NCBI GenBank assembly: GCA_020629155.1
Contig: JAHDDW010000001.1
Span: 46,497-110,496 of the forward strand
DNA length: 64,000 nt
Source of the DNA: Acidimicrobiales bacterium
Lineage (GTDB): Bacteria > Actinomycetota > Acidimicrobiia > Acidimicrobiales > SZUA-35
Direction of reading: 5' to 3'
In this document: positions 9,281 to 20,603 of the stretch, one piece after another
How positions within the stretch are numbered: position 1 is the first letter of the stretch
Layout of the letters: the number at the start of each line of letters is the position of its first letter
Program-made: the position numbers and the translations under genes
Notes under the pieces: model-generated
Told to the model about the DNA's origin: nothing
Database searches by the model: none
What the model saw: the letters and a program-made list of their open reading frames with translations, nothing else

Positions 9281-10171
9281 ATGAAAAACCCAGATGACTC
9301 ATCCTCAAAAATGTTTGTTCTTGCCATAGTCGCCATTGTTGTTGTTGGCATCGGCGCTATCGCTTTTTTCGCTGTGCAGCGTAACTCGGCCGCTGTTGCT
9401 GAGGATCAAAAAGTCGGCGCTTTCACTGCCGATGGTGTTGAGTTCCCCGCTCAAGTTTCTGAAGAAGAATTTATCAACACAGTGCAACCTCAAGCACTAG
9501 AAATTGCTCTCCCGCCTTATCAGCAGGGTGTACCTGACGCTGCGATAGGCGAAGTAGCACCAGAGCTAAGCGGTACAGATTTCGCAGGTAACGTCGTCGA
9601 AATTAAAGCAGACGGCAAGCCAAAGGTACTCTACTTTTTGGCTCACTGGTGTGGAGCATGTGTCTCAGAAATCCCAGAAATACAAGAAATGCTTGATGAA
9701 GGACTCCTCCCAGAAGGCCTCGATATCTATTCAATTTCCTCTCGATATCAAGCAGGAGCAGGAAACTCGCCAGAGATCTGGCTAGACAGAGAAGAGTGGA
9801 CGCCACCAGTATTGCGAGACAATCAAACATCGACAGCCTTTAACCTCTATGGCGACGGCGGCACACCATACTTTGTCTACCTCGACGGGGAGAACAAAGT
9901 AGTCTATCGAAGCTCAGGAGCAATCGGACGCGAGCGAACACTTGCGCTATGGCAGCAAGCAGCAGAAGGCACGCTACGTGCGGCCTCTGTCCAGCCGACG
10001 CCGCAAGCCGAGTCATCGCCGAACCCTAACGCGACGACCAGCACCGACGATTCGACAGCAACGAGTGCAGAATCCACAGCAAGCACTGCTGATTCTGACG
10101 AAGGAGCCACGAGCACTACAGAAGAAACAACCGACACAAGTGTGGCTGCTTCTTCGTCGACGATTGGTTAG
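9281..10171 (+). CDS. Membrane-anchored thioredoxin-fold (TlpA-like) protein
   Basis: One N-terminal membrane helix (about residues 11-31) is followed by an extracytoplasmic thioredoxin-like domain. Its active site is FLAHWCGACVSEIPE (about residues 117-131), with the cis-Pro region as GGTPYFVYLDG near residue 195. CGAC differs from the CPHC of DsbA and resembles the TlpA/ResA class, so reductase, isomerase or oxidase function cannot be decided. From about residue 235 the tail is low-complexity Ser/Thr/Glu, a probable flexible wall-spanning region. Its position after dsbB suggests both act on extracytoplasmic cysteines. Confidence 0.85.
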   Translation: MKNPDDSSSKMFVLAIVAIVVVGIGAIAFFAVQRNSAAVAEDQKVGAFTADGVEFPAQVSEEEFINTVQPQALEIALPPYQQGVPDAAIGEVAPELSGTDFAGNVVEIKADGKPKVLYFLAHWCGACVSEIPEIQEMLDEGLLPEGLDIYSISSRYQAGAGNSPEIWLDREEWTPPVLRDNQTSTAFNLYGDGGTPYFVYLDGENKVVYRSSGAIGRERTLALWQQAAEGTLRAASVQPTPQAESSPNPNATTSTDDSTATSAESTASTADSDEGATSTTEETTDTSVAASSSTIG

Positions 10172-10343
10172 CAGCTGATAGGCTATCGTCCTGCGAAATC
10201 ATGAACTTTCTTAGAGGGGAAATACCTGGTTCTGTGTGTATCACCCTTCAAGATAAGACACGTCCGTAAACGTACAAGGTTCTCATGTAGCAAGGAACTA
10301 GACTTAGCCAAGATATTCCATACAACCCAGGAGAGGGACTATC

Positions 10344-12365
10344 TTGGTAAGCAAAACCACAGATGATTATAAGCAATTTTTCCCTGGCTGCTTTGAAGAC
10401 TTTAGGCCGCTAACCCAGCATGAAGCCAATAGACCAATATATATTGTGGGTGAAGGAATAGCCGGCTTTCTAATTGCACTAGCTTTACTTGCACAGGGCT
10501 ATGAAAATATTTCGATAATTTCTTCTAAAGATCGTACAATTTCTTCTTTGGCAGCGTTAGGACTGGCACCTGTAGGCCAGTCTCAAGACTCACTTCCTGA
10601 AGCAGTCAGCCAGGCTGACGTTTTCGAAACAGCAAAGAATCATTTACCTCTTTTTGAAGAAAACGAAACAGTAGAACCAACGCTAAGTTACGAAAGAGAT
10701 GCTCCTCAGCACCTTATAGACATGCCTGAGGCACGCCAGGAAGGCGTCTTTACAATATCTGATTCCTATAAAATTAATGTTGCAGCTCATCTGCAACTGA
10801 TAAAAACCATTCTTCAAAATTCTAGTAAAGTTACTTTTATCTCTGGAAATTGCTCAGTCGAGAATAACCGTTTCTGGGTAGATGGAGTAGAAATCTCAAC
10901 TGCTGATCATACCATTTTTGTAGATGCCTCTGGAGGAGGCCTCAAGCACACTGCTGCTGAACAAGTGCAGTCTTCGTTCTATCGTTCTGGATTAACGTTA
11001 ATAGTTCCAACTAAATCTTCAGTTAAGCTGCCAGGCGTCTTTGGAGATAACCGACCAGGAGGACATTACGTCGGTTTGTCTGACAGAAGAATCCGCATAA
11101 ATCATGGAGTCCCGAACCTGAACTCTGGGTCTCTGTGTTATGTTTTTTCAAGCGCTGCAAATTCTCCTGATCCCTACTCCTTACATAATTTGCTGCCAGA
11201 AATTAAGGATCTAGTCGACGACGCGCTACCCTACATCCCGAAATCAGCTGAACCGCTACGTACCGCTTTAGAAAAGATTTCGCCGATAACAGACCACCAG
11301 CTTCTCAATGGCAAACCGCAACTTTTTGACTTAAAAAATCAACGCTCCAACTCAAGAAATCCTAAAATTATTATACTCGCTGGCCAACGTAAGCTGCGTT
11401 CTGATACACCTACGATACAAGAGTTAGACAATGGTCTTTTATTTACCTGCCCCTCATGCGAAGGCGATGCCTACACCCGAATGCCTTTCCTCGCAAGTTG
11501 GTTAGCAAAAAAAGTTCGAGGCTTTATAGAAGACCACCCTACATTTTCTCATCAGTCACTCAAAAACCAAACGCACCCGACTTTAGAAGACTTATTCCTG
11601 GGTGGCCAACATGATATTGGAGATTTAACAGACAAATGCATAATCAAGCGTTCAAGTGCTACAGATTTTTTGCTTGCTCTTTTCCTCAAAGCACATGGGC
11701 ACGATCCTTCTATTCACTACTCCCCGGGTGCAGAAAATGTCGGCTATCATAAACTTAACGTCGTTATCGACACTCAGTTCCTTTCTCAACACGCCGAAAA
11801 AATCTTTAGCGATGCAGAAAAAGTCACGTCTGAATCAATTCGGCTGTTGCATCTATTTGCGACTTACTCTACAAGTGGAGTTGCTCACACAGAAAATCCC
11901 GATACAGGATCTACTTTCACAGTCAACGTACACAGATATAAACAATTTTTACTTCAAACAGCTATAAGAAATGGAGTTGAAGTTCAATTCAACCAAGATC
12001 GGCAGCCTATTATTTATGATACTCTAACTTCTTCTTATCTAGCTAATCGACATCTTAACGCTGAGAGAATCCTCAATTTCAGCATGGAGACTTTAACAGA
12101 TCGACCTCCAGAAATTGTAATCACGGCTATGGGTTTTGATTTAGTTTTTACAAAGAGATGGCAAAAAAACAAGGAAATTATCGCTTGCGACGAACCAGGT
12201 TTTCCAAATATTCTTTGGCTTCCAGGAGCGGTGACAGCTTTCACTACCGAACTCCCTGGCCTCAAGTTAAAACGTGCTAGCCCACGAGAACTTCCACCTA
12301 ATACTCACCCGTCTAAGGTTACTTCGACCACACTGCCAAGTCCTGGATTATCTTCTACGCCCTAA
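10344..12365 (+). CDS. FAD-dependent oxidoreductase-like protein with two related halves
   Basis: The N-terminal half opens with a dinucleotide-binding fold (IYIVGEGIAGFLIALALLAQ, about residues 31-50) followed by ISIISSKD. Later come a SYKINVAAHLQLIKTIL segment and IFVDASGGG, as in DAO/GMC-type FAD proteins. From about residue 425 the order seems to repeat: IIKRSSATDFLLALFLKAHG, then NVHRYKQFLLQTAIRNG, then IVITAMGFD. The second half has lost its glycine motif. TTG at 10344 is preceded by GGAGAGG. The substrate is unknown. The gene looks more AT-rich than its neighbours, which may mark acquisition. The 171-bp gap upstream holds no recognisable feature. It ends overlapping nfuA by four bases, tail to tail. 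Confidence 0.65.
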   Translation: MVSKTTDDYKQFFPGCFEDFRPLTQHEANRPIYIVGEGIAGFLIALALLAQGYENISIISSKDRTISSLAALGLAPVGQSQDSLPEAVSQADVFETAKNHLPLFEENETVEPTLSYERDAPQHLIDMPEARQEGVFTISDSYKINVAAHLQLIKTILQNSSKVTFISGNCSVENNRFWVDGVEISTADHTIFVDASGGGLKHTAAEQVQSSFYRSGLTLIVPTKSSVKLPGVFGDNRPGGHYVGLSDRRIRINHGVPNLNSGSLCYVFSSAANSPDPYSLHNLLPEIKDLVDDALPYIPKSAEPLRTALEKISPITDHQLLNGKPQLFDLKNQRSNSRNPKIIILAGQRKLRSDTPTIQELDNGLLFTCPSCEGDAYTRMPFLASWLAKKVRGFIEDHPTFSHQSLKNQTHPTLEDLFLGGQHDIGDLTDKCIIKRSSATDFLLALFLKAHGHDPSIHYSPGAENVGYHKLNVVIDTQFLSQHAEKIFSDAEKVTSESIRLLHLFATYSTSGVAHTENPDTGSTFTVNVHRYKQFLLQTAIRNGVEVQFNQDRQPIIYDTLTSSYLANRHLNAERILNFSMETLTDRPPEIVITAMGFDLVFTKRWQKNKEIIACDEPGFPNILWLPGAVTAFTTELPGLKLKRASPRELPPNTHPSKVTSTTLPSPGLSSTP

Positions 12366-13000
12366 GTATAAAAAGGGTTTTCGCCTGCTGAGTGGTCAGT
12401 TGCGTCGACGATGTCTGTTATCTCTGGCAGCGCGTCCATGATGATTGTTCGGATACCATCTTTCAGCGTCATCGCACTCGCTGCACAACCTTGACAACCG
12501 CCGCCCATTGTTACATACACTTTGTTATCATCAACGCCGAGAAGCGTTACATAGCCGCCATGCGACGCCAACGACGGGTTCACTGCCTGGTCGATGACAT
12601 GGCGAACTTTATCGGGCAGCTCGCCATGGGCTTCAAGGTCTAGCCCCGCTAAAGGATCAGGCGTATTCGGGTTGCGTATCACGAGGCCGCCAGCGTTAGA
12701 GCCAGCGACATCTAGCGTCGCGCCCTTCATAGCCGCAATTGAATCAGCAGGAACCACGACGGTTAGCTCGTCATGTTCACCTTGTGAATACGTCACATCG
12801 TTTTCTTCGACCTCTGCTAACGGCAAAAGCTCTAATGCATAGGTATAGTCGTTCATTGTCGACCCTGTGATCGCCACTTTTAAACCAGTTTGACTTGGAT
12901 CGTCTTCCAGCGCACGTGATTCAAGCACAACTGTTAACGCTTCAGCAGTTACGATTAATGGGAGTTCTTCTGTGTTTACAGCACTCTTGTTTTTAGACAC
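12362..13000 (-). CDS. nfuA: NfuA-type iron-sulfur cluster carrier
   Basis: Carries assembled Fe-S clusters to target proteins. The C-terminal NifU-like domain holds the cluster-binding CxxC in GGGCQGCAASAMTLKDG (about residues 165-181), preceded by ASHGGYVTLLGVDD. The N-terminal half resembles a degenerate A-type scaffold domain without conserved cysteines, the same arrangement as E. coli NfuA. The length of 212 aa agrees with that two-domain form. The start is GTG at 13000; an ATG eight bases further upstream is out of frame. I see no other Fe-S assembly gene in the window. Confidence 0.85.
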   Translation of the reverse strand: MSKNKSAVNTEELPLIVTAEALTVVLESRALEDDPSQTGLKVAITGSTMNDYTYALELLPLAEVEENDVTYSQGEHDELTVVVPADSIAAMKGATLDVAGSNAGGLVIRNPNTPDPLAGLDLEAHGELPDKVRHVIDQAVNPSLASHGGYVTLLGVDDNKVYVTMGGGCQGCAASAMTLKDGIRTIIMDALPEITDIVDATDHSAGENPFYT

Positions 13001-13058
13001 TGTGGCATTTTACTGAAATGTTCCGCTGAACATACAATAGGAGCACTAGAATCTAGCG

Positions 13059-13880
13059 ATGTCTGGAATTTTAAGCAACCCAAATGACATGATGGAGCCT
13101 CGCAAGAAACGCAAGCGCACCTGGCCGACGATAGAAGCCCGACCTGGTGTTGTGCTGCGCCACCGCACCACTGGCCATGTAGGTTCTATTGTTAGCTTTG
13201 CTGGCCATCAGGTCACAATTCGCGACAAGAATAATCGTGAACACCGCTTACCTGTAGCTGCTGGCGCTTTTTCTTATAAAGGCCAGACTGTCACGCTTGT
13301 CCGCCCAGCCGCCTCGGCCGCAGCCACCCAATTTACTGCTTCTGGGTCGATCAAAGAGGAAAAGACCAAAGCTCGACAAGCTATCGGAAGCCGTATCCTT
13401 GTCGAAGGCCTCCATGATGCTGAACTTGTTGAAAAAGTATGGGGTGCCGATTTGCGAGGCGAAGGCGTTGTTGTTTTGCCTTTGCACGGTGCAGATGACT
13501 TAGCTGCCGAAGTCGCTAGCTTCTCCCCTAGCGACAACCGTCGCCTCGGCATCTTGCTTGACCATCTTGTTTCCAACACAAAAGAAAGCTACATAGCAGC
13601 AACAGTAAACAACCCACACGTACTTATCACTGGGCATGAATACGTCGACGTATGGCAAGCTATCAGACCGCAGGTGATAGGCATCAAGGCCTGGCCGCAA
13701 ATTCCCAAAGGCACCGATTGGAAGACAGGGATCAAAGAATTTCTTGGATTCAAAGGCGAAACGGGAGTTCTTTGGAAACATTTACTAAGCCAAGTCTCAT
13801 CGTATCGAGACCTAGAACCTTCACTTGTCGGAGCTGTTGAACAACTTATCGACTTTGTTGCTCCACCTCCGCAAGAGTAA
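13059..13880 (+). CDS. DUF3097-family protein
   Basis: A conserved protein found mainly in actinobacteria, without established function. The basic N-terminus (RKKRKRTWP) is followed by a small beta-rich region (VVLRHRTTGHVGSIVSF). A core with RILVEGLHDAELVEKVWG...GVVVLPLHGADDLAAEV (from about residue 110) and LLDHLV follows. The VEG and acidic segments recall a Toprim-like fold, which is my inference. At 273 residues it is of usual size. It is divergent from nfuA and converges on the PASTA kinase gene. Confidence 0.75.
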   Translation: MSGILSNPNDMMEPRKKRKRTWPTIEARPGVVLRHRTTGHVGSIVSFAGHQVTIRDKNNREHRLPVAAGAFSYKGQTVTLVRPAASAAATQFTASGSIKEEKTKARQAIGSRILVEGLHDAELVEKVWGADLRGEGVVVLPLHGADDLAAEVASFSPSDNRRLGILLDHLVSNTKESYIAATVNNPHVLITGHEYVDVWQAIRPQVIGIKAWPQIPKGTDWKTGIKEFLGFKGETGVLWKHLLSQVSSYRDLEPSLVGAVEQLIDFVAPPPQE

Positions 13881-13929
13881 CAACCAACATTTTTCAAAAA
13901 TACGACGACAGAGAGAACCTCATCAGAAT

Positions 13930-15839
13930 TTACTGAGGGATTGTGTAGATCTTTACCACAGAGCCTTTGCGGACCTGCTCACCAGCTTTAGGGAGAACAG
14001 CAACCACTGTCACAGGCTTATCGTCATACGCTAATTCAGTTTTTAAACCAAGGTCAGTCAGTTTCTTTAACGCTTGCTCATATTTTAGGTCGTTAACACT
14101 AGGGACCTTGACGAAAGGCTTTCCTTTAGAAACAATCACTTTCACAGGCGTACCCTTTTCAAGCTCGGTACCTGCGACAGGTTCACTACGAGCTACTTTC
14201 CCCTCTGCTGTAGTTTCTGAGAACTCGCTGCCAGGTTCATAAAGCAGCGACAATCCTTTGAGCTTTTCAGCTGCCTCTTCAGGCGTCAAACCGACCAAAG
14301 AAGGAACTTCAGCTTTCGCAGGACCTGAGCTTACTTCGATATCGACTTTCGTTCCGCTCTCTACTTGCACACGCTCGCCGAGTGTCTCGCCACCAGCTGC
14401 TGCTGCCATAACTTCGCCAACCGCTACTGTTTCTGAAGCAACTTTCTTGACAGATCCAGGTCTAAAACCAGCTGAGCTAAGAGCCTCCAACGCCTCATTT
14501 TCAGAAATGCCTACAAGTTGCGGAAGCGTTTTTAACGGCTTCCCAGCAGAAATCACCACAGCCATCTTTGCTTGCGATTTTATGGGAGTCCCCGAAGCAA
14601 CACTCTGTTCAAGAATTTCTCCTTTCACAGTATCATCTGCCCTTTTCTCACTTATAACAAGCTGCCAGCCATAGTCATCGGCTGCTTGCTGTAGCAAATC
14701 TATATCCTCACCAATGTAATCATCTGCACGTGGGGCTTGCGGCAAGTTTGCGCTTAATGATTCGAGCCGAATTGTGTCTTGTTGCATAAACTGTTTGAAA
14801 CCGTACACACCTACAATAGCTACGCTTGCGGCTATGAAGAATCCCACCAGAAGCCTCTTTTTTATAGAAACCTCGCTATGAATCGCTGTCAAGTCATTCT
14901 CGCTACTTGTCTTTATAGCCTGCCTATCTGCTTCAAAGGAAAATTTCGGTTTTTCACTGCCGTTAAGCATTGTAAGGTCAAGCGACAGTTCTGCTTCAGA
15001 CAGCCTGCATAACGGCAAAGGTTCGGCTGGCGGCAAGCTCTTTTCTACATCGATTAAAGCTCCAATAAATTCTTCAGATGTAATTCGTTCTTGCGGGTCA
15101 GACCGACAAATAGCACCGACAACTTCAGCAAGTGGGCCGTACGTTTCGGTTGTCGCTTCCAGATTTTCTTCTTGACGATGCAATAAACTCGCAAAACCTG
15201 TTGGGCCACGCAAAGGGACTTCGCCTGTCACCATTTCACAGATACAAAGACCTAGCGAATAAAAATCTGCTTTATAATCAACATGTTTAGCGTCGACTTG
15301 CTCGGGGGCGGCATACCGTGCCGTACCTATAAACGCACCTGTTTGCTCGGTCCACGAAGCTTCGGCTACGGCTCTAGCGACACCAAAGTCGGCGATGCGA
15401 AGACGCGACGCTGAATCAAAGATGATATTTGCTGGCTTGATATCTCTATGAATAAGCCCTTGCGCATGCGCAGCTGCTAAACCTTTCGCCGCCTGCAAAC
15501 CAACATGGGTTGCCTGGGCGATAGAAAGCGAACCTACGCTTTTTAGCATCTGTTGCAACGTGCCACCAGAAAGCAGTTCAGTCACCAGATAGAGACCATC
15601 GTCTTCAGCCCAATCATACACACTAAGAATATGTGGATGGTTAAGCTGGGCTGCCACTTTCGCTTCAGATCGAAACAGTTTAAGAAACCGAGCATCTTCG
15701 ACAAGACCTGGACGAAGACGTTTAACTGCAACTTTACGCTCCAAGATGCTATCTTCAGCAAGGAAAACGTCGGCCGAAGCACCAGACCCTATAGACGAAA
15801 GGAGTTTATACCTTCCTCCCAGAAGGAATTCTATCCCAT
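13930..15839 (-). CDS. Ser/Thr protein kinase with four PASTA repeats; 5' end disrupted
   Basis: A PknB-type membrane kinase. Catalytic motifs include VAVKRLRP (ATP lysine), HRDIKPANI and DFGVAR. A transmembrane helix (LLVGFFIAASVAIVGVYGF) is followed by four extracellular PASTA repeats that, in the family, sense muropeptides. The longest frame with a standard start begins at TTG 15744, but it would omit the glycine-rich loop. That loop is encoded just upstream in the same frame (YKLLSSIGSGASADVFLAED, 15751-15810). No ATG, GTG or TTG lies between the loop and the upstream stop at 15919. An ATG at 15839 would read straight in if the adjacent GGG had one more G. It is divergent from a small secreted protein and has no FtsW/PBP neighbours. 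Confidence 0.85.
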
Positions 15840-16064
15840 CGCTTTTGTGCGGTAGTTGCTCTTGAACTGTGATCTGTCTAATACTAGTGGCAAAGTTGCT
15901 GCAAGAAAATATTGGTACCTAGAAATTGTTCCCGTCAGAATTTTTTCTGATTTTTCGTTGATTATTTAGATAAAGATATTCCAAAAGTTGTATGACAATG
16001 CGCCGAATGCAACCGAAATAGTAAAGGAAGTAGAAAAAACTTTTTGTAGAGATACGCTGTGCGT

Positions 16065-16544
16065 ATGTCTCGATTTCAAATGCGTTTGCTTATAGGAGCT
16101 ATGTTGACTGCAGCGTTAGGCATGATCATTTTAGCTGCGGTGTACCAAGAAGATAATCGAACGCCAAATATACGTTCCATAGATACAGCAAGCGGACCTG
16201 ACTCGCAGGAATCTGATAGTTCAACGTCGTTACGCAACCAAGATCTGATTCTTACGAAATATCCTTTCGGCGGTTCAGGTGGTGCGTGTCGAGAAAAAAT
16301 TGGCGTAGACCTGGAAACAGGCTATGGAGCAACGTTTGTTCTTAATGGTGAACCAATTCCTGCTGAAATACTTCAGGTAGCCCAACGGCCGTCAACGAGC
16401 TACACGTTTAAGCCGCAAGATGCTTGCCCTAATGGCGAATACGTCAGACCGACAAGCAACAAACTTGAGATCTGCGTTTATAAATTGTCAGACCCTTCTC
16501 AAGCATGCATTTTTAACGATACTCACACTTTCGATGCGGCTTAG
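16065..16544 (+). CDS. Unidentified membrane-anchored or secreted protein
   Basis: 159 residues from ATG 16065; a GTG six bases upstream is also in frame. One hydrophobic N-terminal helix (LLIGAMLTAALGMIILAAVY) precedes a Ser/Asp-rich linker and a small domain with four cysteines (GGACREKIG, DACPNGE, LEICVY, QACIF). These could form two disulfides, which fits the presence of a Dsb system in the window. I recognise no family. It ends six bases from the convergent vapC. Confidence 0.55.
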   Translation: MSRFQMRLLIGAMLTAALGMIILAAVYQEDNRTPNIRSIDTASGPDSQESDSSTSLRNQDLILTKYPFGGSGGACREKIGVDLETGYGATFVLNGEPIPAEILQVAQRPSTSYTFKPQDACPNGEYVRPTSNKLEICVYKLSDPSQACIFNDTHTFDAA

Positions 16545-16550
16545 GTTTGC

Positions 16551-16931
16551 TCAAGCCTGCAAAAGGTCGACGTCATATTTTAAGATTTGACGATCCGCAG
16601 TCACGAGTGTCATCGCATTTGTTATAGCTTGCGCAAGCAATAACCTATCAAAAGGATCTTTATGGATGTTCGGCAACAATCTCAGACTTGCTGCCTGTCT
16701 AGCATCAAGATCTAGCCACTGCGCATTGAGTGAGCCAAGCAAATCATCGTACTCTGCGTCTATCTTCAACTTACCTAAGTTTCGCTTAATCTCAATTTCA
16801 GCTACTGAAACCGACGACACAAAAATCGGATTCTCGTTGTCTTCGATAGTATTTCTTGCCTGCGTTTCTAAACGGTCAGGATCAGAAACAGCCCAAAGAA
16901 AAACGTGAGTATCTAGAAGTAATAACTTCAC
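16551..16931 (-). CDS. vapC: PIN-domain toxin (VapC family)
   Basis: A predicted PIN-fold RNase, the toxic half of a type II pair. The N-terminal LLLDTHVFLWAV supplies the first metal-binding Asp, VSVAEIEIKRNLG the acidic residue in the middle, and KDPFDRLLLAQA plus LVTADRQI the distal acidic residues. At 126 residues it is of usual length. Its ATG overlaps the antitoxin stop by four bases, so toxin translation depends on antitoxin translation. The RNA target cannot be inferred. Confidence 0.9.
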   Translation of the reverse strand: MKLLLLDTHVFLWAVSDPDRLETQARNTIEDNENPIFVSSVSVAEIEIKRNLGKLKIDAEYDDLLGSLNAQWLDLDARQAASLRLLPNIHKDPFDRLLLAQAITNAMTLVTADRQILKYDVDLLQA

Positions 16932-17158
16932 AATGGGTCGCTAATCGAGTCGATCACTTCTGAAGGCGTCTCATCGAAATCTTCAGCAATCCAAATCTTT
17001 TTTTCATACGCACCCAAAACACGAGCAGTAGGTTGAGACGATCTTAGACCCGCTCTGAGCAACGTGTTGATAACTTCACCCAGTGTTTTTCTAGACTCGA
17101 AGGCCATTGTTCGAGCTTTCTCATACAGGTCGTCGTCTAAAGAAATCGTTGTCCGCAT
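16928..17158 (-). CDS. vapB: Ribbon-helix-helix antitoxin (VapB family)
   Basis: The N-terminus MRTTISLDDDLYEKARTMA is a typical ribbon-helix-helix DNA-binding domain. The acidic C-terminal stretch (WIAEDFDETPSEV) should wrap the cognate PIN toxin. 76 residues, first gene of the pair. Antitoxins of this type generally repress their own operon. ligA follows on the same strand, upstream in transcription, with 32 bp between them. Confidence 0.85.
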   Translation of the reverse strand: MRTTISLDDDLYEKARTMAFESRKTLGEVINTLLRAGLRSSQPTARVLGAYEKKIWIAEDFDETPSEVIDSISDPL

Positions 17159-17190
17159 ACAGACATCATAGCATCAAATCATCTTGATGT

Positions 17191-19221
<2,031 letters not shown>

Positions 19222-19280
19222 CTAACAACTAGGTGTGACACTCAGGAAACTGAGTAACATCTTTGACCTGCTCACTCTAT

Positions 19281-19406
19281 TTAAGGCTATTTCTGTTTAT
19301 TGCTTCTCCGCTGGATTGCTTTATCCAAAAACCGCTAAAAGCTGCGTGAAAACGCCCCGAGCGGAGCGGAAATACCGAGACATCTACAATAAGCAGAGAT
19401 GCCCTT
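19281..19406. mobile_element. MITE-like element, copy 1
   Basis: A non-coding block of about 125 bp that recurs at 27339-27464. The ends form imperfect terminal inverted repeats: TTAAGGCTATTTCTG on the left and, read inward from the right, TTAAGGGCATCTCTG. In this copy both ends carry TTAA. The inside shares GCTAAAA, GAGCGGAAAT and GAGATGCCCTT with copy 2. It contains no transposase, so it would need one supplied in trans. Its right end overlaps the last bases of the adjacent PIN gene. Confidence 0.6.
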
Positions 19407-19818
19407 AAACAAATTCAAACTTTACGCCGATGCTTGAGTACACACGTTGCGCACGTTTATCACGAGTAAGCAACACACATTCAGCCACACGAGCTGCCTC
19501 CCCAACGAGAGCGTCATAAACCATACCGCCAGCTATCTGATGCTGCGGAAATCTATGCAATAGATCTTGCTGTTGGTCACTATCTAGCCAACACCGCTGA
19601 GGAAAAGCTCTATCCAAAAGGTTTATGACTAGAGACGGATCCACCAGGGCGCTACCAGGTAAACGAGTCAGCACTGAATACGTTTCAAAGACGGCATGGC
19701 CTGACAACATCGGCCTTTCGGCAACAGCGATTTTCCTACAAGGCTCGTGAAACTCATGACTTTCATCAAGCATCGCAACAGCTACGCTAGTATCCACCGC
19801 ATACTTAACGCTGCCCAT
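19405..19818 (-). CDS. PIN-domain toxin
   Basis: A second predicted PIN RNase, 137 residues from ATG 19818. The N-terminus VKYAVDTSVAVAML holds the first catalytic Asp, HAVFETYSVLTR the middle Glu, and VYDALVGEAARV plus LLTRDKRAQ the C-terminal acidic residues. The start is placed at 19818 because the PIN strand begins there; an upstream in-frame codon adds only six residues. It overlaps the AbrB-type antitoxin gene by 14 bases. The 3' end abuts the MITE-like element, which supplies its final bases. Confidence 0.85.
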   Translation of the reverse strand: MGSVKYAVDTSVAVAMLDESHEFHEPCRKIAVAERPMLSGHAVFETYSVLTRLPGSALVDPSLVINLLDRAFPQRCWLDSDQQQDLLHRFPQHQIAGGMVYDALVGEAARVAECVLLTRDKRAQRVYSSIGVKFEFV

Positions 19819-20053
19819 CACGGACCCTCTGAACATCTACATCAGTAGTCTTCATACCTTCGACAGCGCTTAGAACTGGCCAACCATCAACTTCTTTTAC
19901 TTGACGGCGGAGATCTTTCTTAACATCAAACCGTATTGCCGTCCCGTCTAAGGAAACGTCAAAATCAGCTGTGTCTTGGATACCGAGATATTGCCTAAGC
20001 AGCTTTGGCAAGACGACTCTTCCTGAACTATCCATAGAAACTTTAAATACCAT
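19805..20053 (-). CDS. SpoVT/AbrB-type antitoxin
   Basis: 82 residues with a swapped-hairpin DNA-binding fold: FKVSMDSSGRVVLPKLLRQYLGI is the standard AbrB/MazE signature. The C-terminal region (EVDGWPVLSAVEG, TTDVDVQRVRDGQR) is likely the toxin-binding part. Probably represses its own promoter in the 118 bp before hslR. A decayed copy of the junction between this gene and its toxin lies at 20,604-20,765, on the other side of hslR. Confidence 0.85.
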   Translation of the reverse strand: MVFKVSMDSSGRVVLPKLLRQYLGIQDTADFDVSLDGTAIRFDVKKDLRRQVKEVDGWPVLSAVEGMKTTDVDVQRVRDGQR

Positions 20054-20171
20054 AAAAAGATTATACCACTTAGATGGGAAATACCATAAAATGGTTCACC
20101 CTAGCAAGACCTAAGAACTTAGATTGATCTAATCACGAGTGCGCAATACTGCATCGCGTTAGTATTGAACA

Positions 20172-20597
20172 ATGGCTAATGCTATGCAAAATAAACAAAA
20201 TAAAAAAGGTGTCAGAGTAGACGCCTGGCTTTGGTCGGTGAGGGTATACAAGACGCGTAACGCTGCCAAAAGTGCTTGCATCAAAGGCAACGTGAAAATA
20301 AATGGTGAGCCAGCTAAACCAGCAAGCAAATTGCAGCTCAATGATATGGTTGAAGCCAGAACAGCTAGCCGAACAATAAAATATGAGGTAAAACAGTTTC
20401 TCAAAAAACGTGTCGGAGCACAAAAAGTAGCAGACTATGTTGTTGACCACTCACCGCCGCCGCAAGAAAACCAGAAATATAAGCACACCCAGCATGAACC
20501 ACTGCCGCTAGGAGCCGAACGTGATCGAGGCATGGGGCGGCCGACAAAGAAAGAACGAAGAATAATAGATAAACTTCGTGGCCACCGCAAACACTGA
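20172..20597 (+). CDS. hslR: S4-domain RNA-binding protein, Hsp15-like
   Basis: Hsp15 binds stalled 50S subunits carrying nascent chains in E. coli. The S4 RNA-binding domain is clear (VRVDAWLWSVRVYKTRNAAKSACIKGNVKINGEPAKP, about residues 13-50). A basic C-terminal tail with GRPTKKERR follows. The ATG at 20172 gives a natural N-terminus. It stands alone, between an intact AbrB/PIN pair and a truncated copy of that pair, a setting that suggests it was inserted or copied together with a toxin-antitoxin fragment. Confidence 0.85.
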   Translation: MANAMQNKQNKKGVRVDAWLWSVRVYKTRNAAKSACIKGNVKINGEPAKPASKLQLNDMVEARTASRTIKYEVKQFLKKRVGAQKVADYVVDHSPPPQENQKYKHTQHEPLPLGAERDRGMGRPTKKERRIIDKLRGHRKH

Positions 20598-20603
20598 AAC
20601 TAT

